The notes: a model not told the origin generated them from the letters alone. Shown: positions 36,440 through 45,031, counted from the first letter of the stretch. The stretch is DNA of 64,000 bases from CAVRXQ01 sp963838845 (GCA_963838845.1 CAWISR010000002.1:496001-560000), one strand, 5' to 3'. Numbers and translations are program-made.

Positions 36440-37906
36440 TTAGCGCCGTTCGCGGTGCTCGCGGGTGAATTTCTCCCGCACCTGTTCGCGACGGGCCTGC
36501 AATTCGCGGTAGCTCAATCGTTCGGTGTCGGCAGAGACGCCGTACATCGCGCGGACGCCGGTCAAGTCGACGCCGGTCGTTCGGGGATCGATCCCGATTT
36601 CTGTCGCGATCCGGCCCCCGTAGCGCTGCGCAAAGTACGTCGCGATGACGACGATTTCCCCCAAGAGGTCGACGTCGGGGGCGAAGGTGGCGACGGCACC
36701 GTCGACGAAGAGGATGTCCTTCACAAAGAGCATCAACTCCTTCGGCATCTTCGCCCCATAGGACAAGAGGTGTTTCGTGATCTCGCGCAGTTGGCGCGTG
36801 AGCTCTTCGGCGGACATTTCGACGACGTCTTGAGGGGGTCCTTCGAGGCCCAGGTCGATGATCACCTTGTCGATATCGGCGTCCTTCGGCAACGCGCCGA
36901 GGTCGCGCAGCGCTTCCACCTGCGAGCGGACGTTGTTCATGGTTCCGGCCATCACGAGGCGCAAGAAGGCGATGCGGTGCGGCTCGTCGAGACGGCCGGT
37001 GATGCCGTAGTCCAAGAGCGCGACGCGCCCATCCTCGCGCACGAACAGATTGCCGCCGTGCAGGTCACCGTGGAAGACGCCGAAGAGCATCGCCCCTTCG
37101 AGCAGCGATACGACCGCCGCGTGCAGAACCTTTTCGGTGTCGATTCCCGCGGCGTGCATCGATGCGACATCGTCCCAGGCGAAGCCATCGAGTCGCTCCA
37201 TGACGATCACCCGGCGCGTGATCAGCCGCGGATGGGGGCGCGGGACGACGATCGCGCGCTGGTCGGTCGTCGCGAGGACCTCGGCGATGTCGAGCATGTT
37301 CTCGGACTCGAGGCGGAAGTCGAGCTCCTCGACGATCGTCTCCGCGAACAGCTCGATGAGCGCGGGCGGATTCGCCAACACGGCGACGGGGATTCGGCCG
37401 ACCAAGTACGGGGCGATGTAGCTCATCACCGCGAGGTCGTGGTGGACGAGCGCCGAGACACGCGGTCGCTGGACCTTCACGACGACTTCTTCGCCGGAGA
37501 CGAGACGCGCCCGGTGCACCTGCGCGATCGATGCCGCGGCGACGGGCTCTGTCGAGAACTCCGAGAAGATCTCTGCGAGCGGGCGGCCGAAATCGGTCTC
37601 CACGACCTCGCGCACGTCGGCGAACGACTCTGCGGGGACGCGGTCACGTAACAGCTTGAATTCGCCGACCAGCTCGGGCGGGAAGATCCCTTCGCCCGAC
37701 GAGAGGATCTGGCCGAGCTTGATGTACGTCGGGCCGAGGCGTTGGAAGGCGAGCCGCAGCCGGCGGGAGAGCCCAGCGCGCGACGCGGACTTCCCGCGAT
37801 GACGGTCGCGCAGGTACCACAGCGCGATCGCCCAGCCGATCGTCGTCGAGACGCGCACGATGCGGCGCAGAGGCGGCAGGTGGCGGCGGCGCAACAGCTC
37901 CGGCAC
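36440..37906 (-). CDS. ABC1/UbiB-family atypical kinase
   Basis: The ABC1 fold is clear: RLGPTYIKLGQILSS (KxGQ motif), AAASIAQVH (Ala-rich loop), VKVQRP (Lys), EELDFRLE, HGDLHGGNLF (catalytic) and ALLDYG. The family supports isoprenoid-quinone and lipid metabolism. From GTG 37906 it has 488 aa. Homologous-looking sequence (LPWLIGLDLVRRATRDE) extends ~15-20 residues further 5', but no ATG, GTG or TTG exists in frame between 37907 and the fabF stop. The start is therefore uncertain. It is the last gene of the fab cluster. Confidence 0.88.
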   Translation of the reverse strand: MPELLRRRHLPPLRRIVRVSTTIGWAIALWYLRDRHRGKSASRAGLSRRLRLAFQRLGPTYIKLGQILSSGEGIFPPELVGEFKLLRDRVPAESFADVREVVETDFGRPLAEIFSEFSTEPVAAASIAQVHRARLVSGEEVVVKVQRPRVSALVHHDLAVMSYIAPYLVGRIPVAVLANPPALIELFAETIVEELDFRLESENMLDIAEVLATTDQRAIVVPRPHPRLITRRVIVMERLDGFAWDDVASMHAAGIDTEKVLHAAVVSLLEGAMLFGVFHGDLHGGNLFVREDGRVALLDYGITGRLDEPHRIAFLRLVMAGTMNNVRSQVEALRDLGALPKDADIDKVIIDLGLEGPPQDVVEMSAEELTRQLREITKHLLSYGAKMPKELMLFVKDILFVDGAVATFAPDVDLLGEIVVIATYFAQRYGGRIATEIGIDPRTTGVDLTGVRAMYGVSADTERLSYRELQARREQVREKFTREHRERR

Positions 37907-38034
37907 CTCGTCGCGCGTTGCACGACGGACGAGATCGAGGCCGATCAGCCAGGGAAGCTCGTCACGCTCGACAAGCCACGGCGCGTCGTCCGAGAACGCA
38001 CCGACCGAGAGGTCGGCCGGTGCCGAGGGGGAGG

Positions 38035-39234
38035 TCAGGAGCTGAGCGGGCCGAACACGAGGCAGCCGTTGTGTCCACCGAAACCGAAGCTGTTCGAGAG
38101 CACCGGTCCGGGCGTAAACGGCCGGGGGCGGCCGGTGACGATGTCGAGATGGATCTCCGGGTCGAGTTCCTCGAGCCCTGCGGTGGGCGGGATCTCGCCG
38201 CGGTCGATGGTCATCACCGAGGCGACGGCCTCCAGCGCGCCGGCCGCCCCGAGCGAATGCCCGAGGACGCCTTTGATCGAGGTGACGGGCGGGCCCGGCC
38301 GACCGAAGACCTTCTCGATCGCTTCGGCTTCGGCGAGATCGTTGAGCGGCGTCGATGTCCCGTGCGCGTTGATGTGCGCGACATCTCGTGGCGTGAGGCC
38401 GGCGTCTTCGAGGGCGAGCTCCATGCAGTTGATCGCGCCGGTCCCCCCGGGAGCGGGCGCCGTGATGTGGTACGCGTCGGCGGTCGACGCGGATCCCAGC
38501 AGTTCCGCATAGATACGCGCACCGCGTGCCTTCGCGTGCTCGAGCTCTTCGATCACCAACGCGCCCGCACCTTCGCCGATGACGAAACCGTCGCGGCGAC
38601 GGTCGAAGGGTCGCGAGTTCCCAGACGTCGAGAGCGCCGTCATGTTCGAGAAGGCGGCGATTCCGATCGGTGCCATCCCATCGACGGGCGTCGCCGCGGC
38701 TTCGGAACCGCCGGTGATCACGGCGTCGCAGCGGCCGGTGCGGACGAGCCACATCGCATAGCCGATCGACTGCGTGCCTGCCGCGCACGCGGTGACGATC
38801 GTCTCGCACGGCCCGCGGAACCCGAAACGCATCGAGATCCCGGCTGCTCCGGCATTGCCCATGATCATCGGCACGAGCCGAGGGGAGACCCAGCGCGCGC
38901 CCTTGTTGATCGAAACCTGGATCTGACCCTGCAATGTGGCGAGCCCGCCCACTCCCGTTCCGAAGACGACTCCGGACCGGATCGGGTCGGCGTCCGTCGG
39001 TCCGGCGTCGTCGACCGCTTGCTGGGCCGCGGCGATCGCCATCTGCGCGAAGCGGTCGAGATGACGCGCCTCTTTCGCGTCGAACCAGACCGCGGGGTCG
39101 AAGTCCTCGACGCGACGCGGGTCGGTGGCGTGCGGCCCATTCAGCCCCTCGAAGAAGGCGTCCTTGCCGATGCCGCAGCTCGCCACGGCGCCGAGGCCGG
39201 TGACGACGACGCGGCGCGGCACCCAATCGTGCAT
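38035..39234 (-). CDS. fabF: Beta-ketoacyl-ACP synthase II
   Basis: This is the elongating condensing enzyme of type II fatty acid synthesis. The 399 aa carry the Cys-His-His triad: Cys150 in VTACAAGTQSIG, His291 in NAHGTSTPLND and His326 in GHSLGAAG. The C-terminus NSFGFGGHNGCLVF is typical. ATG 39234 overlaps the acpP stop by one base (TGATG), so the two are translationally coupled. Confidence 0.96.
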   Translation of the reverse strand: MHDWVPRRVVVTGLGAVASCGIGKDAFFEGLNGPHATDPRRVEDFDPAVWFDAKEARHLDRFAQMAIAAAQQAVDDAGPTDADPIRSGVVFGTGVGGLATLQGQIQVSINKGARWVSPRLVPMIMGNAGAAGISMRFGFRGPCETIVTACAAGTQSIGYAMWLVRTGRCDAVITGGSEAAATPVDGMAPIGIAAFSNMTALSTSGNSRPFDRRRDGFVIGEGAGALVIEELEHAKARGARIYAELLGSASTADAYHITAPAPGGTGAINCMELALEDAGLTPRDVAHINAHGTSTPLNDLAEAEAIEKVFGRPGPPVTSIKGVLGHSLGAAGALEAVASVMTIDRGEIPPTAGLEELDPEIHLDIVTGRPRPFTPGPVLSNSFGFGGHNGCLVFGPLSS

Positions 39235-39473
39235 CAGAGCTTGTTCACCACGAGGTCGTACGCCTGGCCGACGGTCTCGACCCCATCGAGCTCGGATTCG
39301 TCGACGGTGATGTTGAACGTCTCCTCGAGCGCCATCACGAACTCGACGAGGTCGAGGCTGTCGGCGTCGAGGTCATTGGCGAAACTCGCCTCGGGGACGA
39401 CCTTCTCTGCCGGCACCTGCAGCACCTCAACGGCGCAGTTCCTGAACTTCTCGAATGTCGCGTCGTCGCTCAC
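39234..39473 (-). CDS. acpP: Acyl carrier protein
   Basis: The 79-aa protein starts at GTG 39473 with GAGGAG 7-8 nt upstream. Ser39 in DLDADSLDLVEF is the phosphopantetheine attachment site, and the acidic four-helix composition fits ACP. It lies between fabG and fabF, consistent with carrying the growing acyl chain for this cluster. The gap to fabG is ~97 nt and may hold a processing site or internal promoter. Confidence 0.95.
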   Translation of the reverse strand: MSDDATFEKFRNCAVEVLQVPAEKVVPEASFANDLDADSLDLVEFVMALEETFNITVDESELDGVETVGQAYDLVVNKL

Positions 39474-39570
39474 GCTTCGCTCCTCGTCGGATTCTTCGTC
39501 GATACCCGGTCGGCTTCTGTCCCCAGCGGACCCCATTGACGATAGTTAGGACGTCCGCCCATTCCGCGCC

Positions 39571-40296
39571 TCAAAGACCCATGCCCAAGCCACCGTCGAC
39601 GGCGAAGACGGCGCCGGTGACGTACGAGGCGTCGTCCGAGCACAGAAAGGCGACAACCGCCGCGACCTCGTCGGGCTCTGCGACCCGTCCGAGCGGGACC
39701 CGGGTGACGAGCGACTCCACCTGGGCGTCGTGCACCGCGGCGAGCATGTCGGTCTGGACGAGCCCGGGTGCGACGACGTTGGCCGTCACCGAGCGGCTCG
39801 CCACCTCGCGGGCCACCGAGCGTGCGAGGCCGATCAGCCCGGCTTTTGCCGCCGCGTAGTTCGCCTGACCGGGGTTGCCCATCAGCGCCACCACCGACGA
39901 CAGGTAGACGATCCGCCCAAAGCGCGCCTTCACCATCTGTGGGAGCGCGCGCCTTGTCGCGCGGAAGCACGCCGTGAGATCCGTGTCGATGACCCGCGCG
40001 AAGCGCTCCTCTGACATGCGCATGATGAGCCCGTCGTCGGTGATCCCGGCGGAGCAGACGAGGATCTCGATTGACCCGAGTTCCGCCTCCACCTTGGCGA
40101 ACGCCGCGTCAACCGATGCGCCGTCGGTGACTTCGCACTGGACGGGATACAGCGGTGTCGTCGTCCCGCCGCCGAGATCCGAAGGCGGCGCGTTGCGATA
40201 GCCGACGGCGACGCGGACACCGTGGTGTTGGAGGCGGCGCGCGCTCGCGAGTCCGATGCCGCGCGAGCCGCCGGTGACGAACGCCACCCGGCTCAT
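39571..40296 (-). CDS. fabG: 3-oxoacyl-ACP reductase
   Basis: This NADPH-dependent SDR reduces beta-ketoacyl-ACP. ATG 40296 overlaps the fabH stop by 4 nt (ATGA), giving 241 aa. TGGSRGIG occurs at 8-15. The catalytic Ser134, Tyr147 and Lys151 are present (YLSSVV, NYAAAK). The fourth tetrad residue, normally Asn in a TNL-type motif, reads TDL (Asp106). The C-terminus VTGAVFAVDGGLGM is typical. Its position in the fab operon makes FabG the best call over other SDRs. Confidence 0.93.
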   Translation of the reverse strand: MSRVAFVTGGSRGIGLASARRLQHHGVRVAVGYRNAPPSDLGGGTTTPLYPVQCEVTDGASVDAAFAKVEAELGSIEILVCSAGITDDGLIMRMSEERFARVIDTDLTACFRATRRALPQMVKARFGRIVYLSSVVALMGNPGQANYAAAKAGLIGLARSVAREVASRSVTANVVAPGLVQTDMLAAVHDAQVESLVTRVPLGRVAEPDEVAAVVAFLCSDDASYVTGAVFAVDGGLGMGL

Positions 40297-41228
40297 CCGA
40301 CGCCCCGGCGCCCCCACCGGATGACCACCGACGCCCACGTCATGCCGGCGCCGAACCCCGACAACAAGACGAGGTCGCCTTCGTGCAGGCGCCCCTCGTC
40401 GGCCGCTTCGGCGAGGGCGAGCGGAATCGACGCGGCGGATGTGTTGCCCGTCCGATCGAGGACGTACGCGGTGCGCTCGCTCGAGATCTTCAGGCGATCG
40501 TTCACGGCTTCGATGATGCGTTTGTTCGCCTGATGGGGGACGAACAGCGCGAGGTCTTGTGGGCTGACGCCGGCGCGGTCGAGGACCTTCGTGATCGAGT
40601 CGACCTCGGCGCGCACCGCGCGGCGGTAGACCTCGCGCCCGTCCATCCGGATCGGGCAGCCGAGCTCCGCGTAGAGCAGCGGCGCGGCGCTTCCGTCGGC
40701 ACCGAGGTCATACGCCAAGACGAGCTCGTCGTCCGCGCCGGACTCGACGACGACGGCGCCTGCCGCGTCACCGAAAAGGATGGCCGTCGCGCGGTCTTCG
40801 AAGTCCGTGACGCGCGACAACGTGTCCGAGCCGATGACGAGGACCCGCTTGACGCCGAAGCGGATCATCGCGTCCGCCATGGTCAGCGCATAGGAGAATC
40901 CCGCGCACGCCGCGTTGAGGTCGAAGGCACCGCCGACACAGCCGAGCTCGTTGTGCACGACCGAGGAAGCGGCGGGAATCGTCTGGTCCGGGGTCGTCGT
41001 CGCGAGGATCAGCAGGTCGATGTCTGATCCCTCGAGCCCGGCGCGCCTCAGCGCCGCCGAACCGGCGTCAACGGCGAGTCCGATCGTCGTCCCGCCGACG
41101 CGCCTCTCGCGGATGCCCGTGCGTTCGACGATCCATTGGTCGGTCGTGTCGAGCCGCTCTTCGAACCAGGCGTTCGTGAGGACTTTCTCGGGGAGAGCCG
41201 AGCCCCAACCGGTGATCGCCGCTCCCAT
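40293..41228 (-). CDS. fabH: Beta-ketoacyl-ACP synthase III
   Basis: It initiates fatty acid synthesis by condensing acyl-CoA with malonyl-ACP. ATG 41228 overlaps the fabD stop (TGATG) and has GGAGGAG ~6 nt upstream, giving 311 aa. The triad is Cys108 in NAACAGFSYAL, His232 in PHQANKRI and Asn262 in GNTSAAS. It precedes fabG in the operon. Confidence 0.96.
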   Translation of the reverse strand: MGAAITGWGSALPEKVLTNAWFEERLDTTDQWIVERTGIRERRVGGTTIGLAVDAGSAALRRAGLEGSDIDLLILATTTPDQTIPAASSVVHNELGCVGGAFDLNAACAGFSYALTMADAMIRFGVKRVLVIGSDTLSRVTDFEDRATAILFGDAAGAVVVESGADDELVLAYDLGADGSAAPLLYAELGCPIRMDGREVYRRAVRAEVDSITKVLDRAGVSPQDLALFVPHQANKRIIEAVNDRLKISSERTAYVLDRTGNTSAASIPLALAEAADEGRLHEGDLVLLSGFGAGMTWASVVIRWGRRGVG

Positions 41229-42469
41229 CAGATCTCCTCCTCTGCGCCAACCGCCGCGCGCAACCACGCGACGGGCTGTCCGTGCACGACGCGCTCGCCC
41301 GGCAGCACCAACAAGCCGGCGAGACGGCCGGCGAATGCCGAACGGATCTCGGTCTCGCCTGCCCAGCCGATGAGGTCGCCGACGACGATGTGCAGCGGGT
41401 CATTCTCGTCATCGTCCGCGCTCAGCTTGGGCGCCGCATGAGCGTACGCCTCGACGGGGCGGAACCGACCGGTGCCCGGCGAAACGACCATCCGCTCGAA
41501 GATCTCGTAACGCTCCGCTTCCTCATGGACCGGAGGCGGCGCGGCTGCGGCGACCAGCGCGGCGACGAGTGACTCGAGTTCGCCCGGCGTCGCCACCGAC
41601 CACGACGTCACGTCGTCCTCGGCGAGGGCGCGCTTTACGAGGCCGGTGAGCACGCCACCCGGACCGAGTTCGACAAAGGTGCGTGCGCCGGCATCGAAGA
41701 GCGTCGTCAGACCCTGGCGCCAACGGACCGGCGCGGTGAGCTGCGCGGAGAGCAGCCGCGGGAACTCCTCGCCGTCGGCGTGGGCTCGCGCGTCCACGTT
41801 GGCGACGACCTCGGGTTCGGACTTATGGAACGTCACCGAATCGAGCGCCTTCCGCAGCCGGTCGCGCGCCGGCGCCATGAGCGGCGTGTGGAAGGCACCG
41901 CCGACCGGGAAGGAAAGGACGCGCTTCGCGCCACGCTGCTTCGCGAGCTCGATGGCGCGCTCGAGCGCCTCGCGATCGCCGGCGATCACGACCTGGCCCG
42001 GAGCGTTGTAGTTCGCCACCCACACGTCGCCTTCGGCGAGCGCGCAGACGGCCTCGGCCGTGTCGTCGTCGAGGCCGAGTACGGCGACCATCGTCCCCGG
42101 GTTGTGCTCGGCGGCATCGGCCATCGCGGCACCCCGTTCCGCGACGAGGTGGCAGCCGTCCTCGTAGGAGAGGGCACCGGTCGCGACGAGCGCGGTGTAC
42201 TCACCGAGGCTGTGGCCGGCGCAGAAGGCGGGCTCGATGCCGACCCGTTCGGCCGCGTCGAGGATGACGCAGCTCGTGACGAAGGTCGCGAGTTGGGCGT
42301 TGGCCGTGTTCCGCAGGGTCGCCTCGTCGGACTCGAGGAGGAGGCGCCGGACGTCACGCTTTACGACTTCGCTCGCCTGGTCGACGAGCTCGAACGACGG
42401 GTGCTCCGACCAGGGTGCGCCCATGCCTGGCCGTTGGGAGCCTTGGCCAGGAAACGTGAACGCCAGCAA
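41228..42469 (-). CDS. fabD: Malonyl-CoA:ACP transacylase with C-terminal biotinyl/lipoyl-like extension
   Basis: Residues 1-300 are FabD: FPGQGSQ at the N-terminus, nucleophile Ser87 in GHSLGEY, and His194 in AFHTPLM. It loads malonate on ACP. The protein has 413 aa against the usual ~300. The extra ~85 residues (about 327-405) look like a barrel-sandwich domain: MVVSPGTGRFRPV, then VGDLIGWAGETEIRSAFAG and LPGERVVHGQPVAWL. The loop that would hold the MKM lysine of biotin carriers is absent, so no cofactor is expected. The start is TTG 42469. It is the first gene of the fab operon. Confidence 0.93.
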   Translation of the reverse strand: MLAFTFPGQGSQRPGMGAPWSEHPSFELVDQASEVVKRDVRRLLLESDEATLRNTANAQLATFVTSCVILDAAERVGIEPAFCAGHSLGEYTALVATGALSYEDGCHLVAERGAAMADAAEHNPGTMVAVLGLDDDTAEAVCALAEGDVWVANYNAPGQVVIAGDREALERAIELAKQRGAKRVLSFPVGGAFHTPLMAPARDRLRKALDSVTFHKSEPEVVANVDARAHADGEEFPRLLSAQLTAPVRWRQGLTTLFDAGARTFVELGPGGVLTGLVKRALAEDDVTSWSVATPGELESLVAALVAAAAPPPVHEEAERYEIFERMVVSPGTGRFRPVEAYAHAAPKLSADDDENDPLHIVVGDLIGWAGETEIRSAFAGRLAGLLVLPGERVVHGQPVAWLRAAVGAEEEI

Positions 42470-42600
42470 GAAATGGCCCCCTTTGGCTGCGAGATCGTGG
42501 CGACGGTCGCGGCGCCGAGGAGTTGGACCCCGGTGGTCAGCCGTTGGTTACGTTTCGTCAACAGTACGGAAAACAGCGCTCGAACGCACCCGATGCCCCC

Positions 42601-43536
42601 TCAGTAGCCGAGATCGAGGTCCATGAGCCCCTCGAGCGGCTCGCCGCGCCGGAAGTGGCGGACGTTCGCCGTGATCCGGGCGGCGAGCAGGGCCGCGGTC
42701 ATCTCGACGGTGTCGGCGGTATGCGGGGTGATGAGGCAGTTCGGAAGCGTCCAGAGCGGGTGCCCATCTGGGAGCGGCTCCGGGTCGGTGACGTCGAGGG
42801 CCGCCCAGGCGATCGTGCCGGACTGCAACGCGGCGACGAGCGCGTCGGTGTCGACGAGAGCGCCGCGGGCGACGTTTACGAGCACGCTGTCCCTCCGCAT
42901 CGCCGCCAGCGCGTCCGCGCCGATCAAGCGCTTTGTCGCCGGGGTGACGGCGAGGGCGAGCACGACCACGAGCGCGCTCGACAGCGCGTCGAAGAGTCCG
43001 TCGGTGCTGACCGTGCGGTGCGCGCCCAGGAGTGGTTGCGGGCGATGGCGAACAACGGTGATCTCGGCGCGGAACGGTTGCAGCAATCCGATCAGCGCCT
43101 CGGTGATGCCGCCTGCACCGACGATCGTCACCGGCTGGTCGTACAAGGTGGTCGCGGCAGGTGGTCCCCACGAGGTTGCGCGGACGCGTTCAGGGAGGTC
43201 GCGCAGGCATGCAAGCGTGAGTGCAAGCGCGTGCTCGGCGACGGGCTCGGAGTAGAGAGCCTTCGCCGAGGTCCAAACATGACCGGCGTCGACGACACCT
43301 GCCTCGACGAAACCCTCGACGCCGGCGAAAGGGAGTTGCACCCATTCGATCGACGGTTGCGCATCCAACAGCTCCTTCAGTTCCAAGGCGCGACGAGAGG
43401 AGAAGTCGGCCCAAACGAGGGCATTCGGCGTGTCGGAGATTTCCGTCGGTTCGCCCCCGCCGGCCTCGATCGCCGCGATTGCCCACTCGGCCGAATCGGG
43501 TCCGACGGCGACTCGCGCCGTTCGGCGATCAGGCAA
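42601..43536 (-). CDS. D-isomer 2-hydroxyacid dehydrogenase family protein
   Basis: The 311 aa have the NAD-binding domain in the centre (VTIVGAGGITEALIGLL, about 136-152; GAGGIT instead of the commoner GxGxxG). Catalytic residues are Arg in VNVARGALVD, Glu in DVTDPEPLP and His in ITPHTAD. Related enzymes reduce or oxidise hydroxypyruvate, glyoxylate or phosphoglycerate; no substrate can be chosen. It starts at TTG 43536. It lies upstream of fabD on the same strand with a 131-nt gap, so it may be a separate unit. Confidence 0.87.
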   Translation of the reverse strand: MPDRRTARVAVGPDSAEWAIAAIEAGGGEPTEISDTPNALVWADFSSRRALELKELLDAQPSIEWVQLPFAGVEGFVEAGVVDAGHVWTSAKALYSEPVAEHALALTLACLRDLPERVRATSWGPPAATTLYDQPVTIVGAGGITEALIGLLQPFRAEITVVRHRPQPLLGAHRTVSTDGLFDALSSALVVVLALAVTPATKRLIGADALAAMRRDSVLVNVARGALVDTDALVAALQSGTIAWAALDVTDPEPLPDGHPLWTLPNCLITPHTADTVEMTAALLAARITANVRHFRRGEPLEGLMDLDLGY

Positions 43537-43677
43537 CTCGAGTCGCTGCGGGGGAGTTCATCGTCGAATCGTGGTCAACGCGTCGAGGCGACCGCAAATG
43601 CGTAAGCGTCGTCCGATCCTCCGACGTCCCTTGTCTTCCGCTCGGCATCCCGGCGAGATGTCGCGTACGGTGCGGCG

Positions 43678-44148
43678 ATGCCACCGATCACACCGTTCCT
43701 CTGGTTCCACGGCAACGCCGACGAGGCGGTCGACCATTACCTCTCGATCTTCCCGAATTCGCGGCGGATCACTTCGACCACTTACGGGCCGGGTTTGCCG
43801 GAGAGCGAGGGTACGACGCTCACCGTCGCATTTGAGCTCGACGGCAACCCGTTCGTCGCGCTGAACGGGGAATCCGACTTTCATTTCACGCCAGCGGTCT
43901 CCTTCCTGATCGGCTGCGAGAGCCAGGAGGAGGTCGATTACTACTGGGGTCGGCCCCTCGAAGGTGGGCAGCCCGTCCAGTGCGGCTGGCTCACGGATCG
44001 TTTCGGTCTTTCTTGGCAGGTGGTGCCGAACCGTCTCGGCGAGTTACTCAGCGATCCTGACCAAGAGCGGGCGAATCGCGTGCTCCAAGCGATGTTGAAA
44101 ATGGTCAAGCTCGACCTCGCGGAACTTGAGGCTGCCGCGACGGGTTGA
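43678..44148 (+). CDS. VOC-family protein (PhnB/3-demethylubiquinone-9 methyltransferase-like domain)
   Basis: The 156-aa protein has a glyoxalase/VOC beta-alpha-beta-beta-beta fold with ITPFLWFHGNADEAVDHYLSIF at the N-terminus. The C-terminal half contains DRFGLSWQVVP and the helix ANRVLQAMLKM, which typify PF06983. Despite the family name, no methyltransferase activity is implied. The role is unknown. It is a stand-alone gene just before tRNA-Leu. Confidence 0.85.
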   Translation: MPPITPFLWFHGNADEAVDHYLSIFPNSRRITSTTYGPGLPESEGTTLTVAFELDGNPFVALNGESDFHFTPAVSFLIGCESQEEVDYYWGRPLEGGQPVQCGWLTDRFGLSWQVVPNRLGELLSDPDQERANRVLQAMLKMVKLDLAELEAAATG

Positions 44149-44211
44149 CCTCGGATCGGTTGATCGCCAGGCGACGATGGCCAAATTTCGAGCGCACTAC
44201 CGTGATGTCGA

Positions 44212-44294
44212 GCCCGGATGACGGAATGGTAGACGTGATGGCCTCAAAAGCCATTGTCCGCAAGGGCGTGTGGGTTCGAATCCCACTCCGGGCA
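44212..44294 (+). tRNA. tRNA-Leu (anticodon CAA)
   Basis: The acceptor arms GCCCGGA (44212-44218) and TCCGGGC (44287-44293) pair perfectly, with A73 following. The anticodon stem ATGGC/GCCAT encloses loop CTCAAAA with anticodon CAA at 44245-44247, reading UUG. A long variable arm (TGTCCGCAAGGGCGT) shows class II, as expected for Leu. The T arm GTGGG-TTCGAAT-CCCAC is canonical. CCA is not encoded. Confidence 0.97.
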
Positions 44295-44451
44295 CAGTTG
44301 GCTTTCTTTGAAGTCCCTGATCAAGTGAGCCAGGATTCACCGTCAGCACGCGCCACACGTGATCTCGGTCACGATTTCGACACAAACTCGTTGACATGCT
44401 CGCGATCGGAGCAGTCTTGGATCGGCTGGTCGTTAAGGCCACGAAGGAGCT

Positions 44452-44706
44452 GTGACTACGACTGAGCCACCTGTCGGCACGGTGAGGATCACTTGCCATC
44501 GGTGCGCCATGTCGATCGAGCCACCCACCGGTCTCGTGATGTGCCGGAGTTGCGGTACCCAGGTCCGACCAAGGTCTTTGGAGGCCACGCGTCGTCGAAC
44601 GATCGGTCGTAGGCGGCTGCGACACGACCGCTGCCCACCGGCTCCACGCGGCCTACCGCGAATCCGAAACCTAGGCGCAGCCCTTCGCGCTCTATCACAC
44701 GGTTAG
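44452..44706 (+). CDS. Small hypothetical protein with a possible zinc ribbon
   Basis: This is an 84-aa frame from GTG 44452 with AAGGAG only 2-3 nt upstream. The first half has a C-x2-C ... C-x2-C pattern (TCHRCAM and MCRSCGT about 14 residues apart), which could bind zinc. The second half is Arg-rich and looks non-coding, so the real product may be shorter or the frame may be spurious. It lies between tRNA-Leu and the DUF1918 gene. No family is recognised. Confidence 0.33.
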   Translation: MTTTEPPVGTVRITCHRCAMSIEPPTGLVMCRSCGTQVRPRSLEATRRRTIGRRRLRHDRCPPAPRGLPRIRNLGAALRALSHG

Positions 44707-44903
44707 CTCTGTGAAGCGCCCGCTGTTCCGTGCGCTTCGGGAACGACGCGCAACGATCCCGCAGCAGGCAGGAAGGTTGTCTCTTCCTCGTTGTCCCAAC
44801 GCACCCTAACGAGGTCGCCTTCGACCGCGAGCACGACGCCTGAGCGCGACGACGTGCCTACCTTTTCCGACTCGACGACGACTCGAGACCCGACTTCGAT
44901 CAT
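44703..44903 (-). CDS. DUF1918 small protein
   Basis: The 66-aa protein starts at ATG 44903 behind GGGAGG. The family pattern is complete: GSRVVVESEKVGTSSRSGVV, then VRVRWDNEEETTFLPAAGSLRVV. It has a small SH3-like beta fold and unknown function. In mycobacteria a member (Rv0569, from memory) belongs to the DosR hypoxia regulon. Here two DosR-like boxes lie ~90-135 bp upstream of the start. Confidence 0.88.
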   Translation of the reverse strand: MIEVGSRVVVESEKVGTSSRSGVVLAVEGDLVRVRWDNEEETTFLPAAGSLRVVPEAHGTAGASQS

Positions 44904-44991
44904 GTTGCCTCCCGCGGACGCACTCATGAGGCTTTGCCAACGCCTCCGAGGTCCGCGGGAGCAAATTACGCCCAGTACGGGGTTACGTCTT

Positions 44992-45005
44992 GGGACTTCA
45001 GTCCC
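44992..45005. promoter_or_regulatory. DosR/DevR-like operator, box 1
   Basis: GGGACTTCAGTCCC is a 14-bp near-perfect palindrome. It matches the core GGGACTWWAGTCCC of the mycobacterial DosR box at 13 of 14 positions; only the second W differs (C). The flanking consensus bases (TTS and SAA) are only partly kept. It lies 89 bp upstream of the DUF1918 start and ~310 bp upstream of the ABC ATPase at 45315. The gap 44904-45314 has no other gene I can support. Confidence 0.6.
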
Positions 45006-45017
45006 TCCGGCGAACTT

Positions 45018-45031
45018 GGGACTCTGAGACG
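45018..45031. promoter_or_regulatory. DosR/DevR-like operator, box 2 (half-site)
   Basis: GGGACTCTGAGACG keeps the left half-site GGGACT exactly but has a weak right half. It is 26 bp from box 1 in the same orientation. Tandem boxes of unequal strength are common at DosR promoters. Confidence 0.4.

Noticed and set aside
36440..39226. A single 928-aa minus-strand protein covering fabF and the UbiB gene
   Set aside because: The first ~400 residues are an Arg/Pro-rich out-of-frame reading of fabF. Only the part from about 37906 downward is family sequence.
37918..39549. A 543-aa plus-strand frame opposite fabF
   Set aside because: It is an antisense shadow with no domain-like pattern. fabF, with its triad, is on the other strand.
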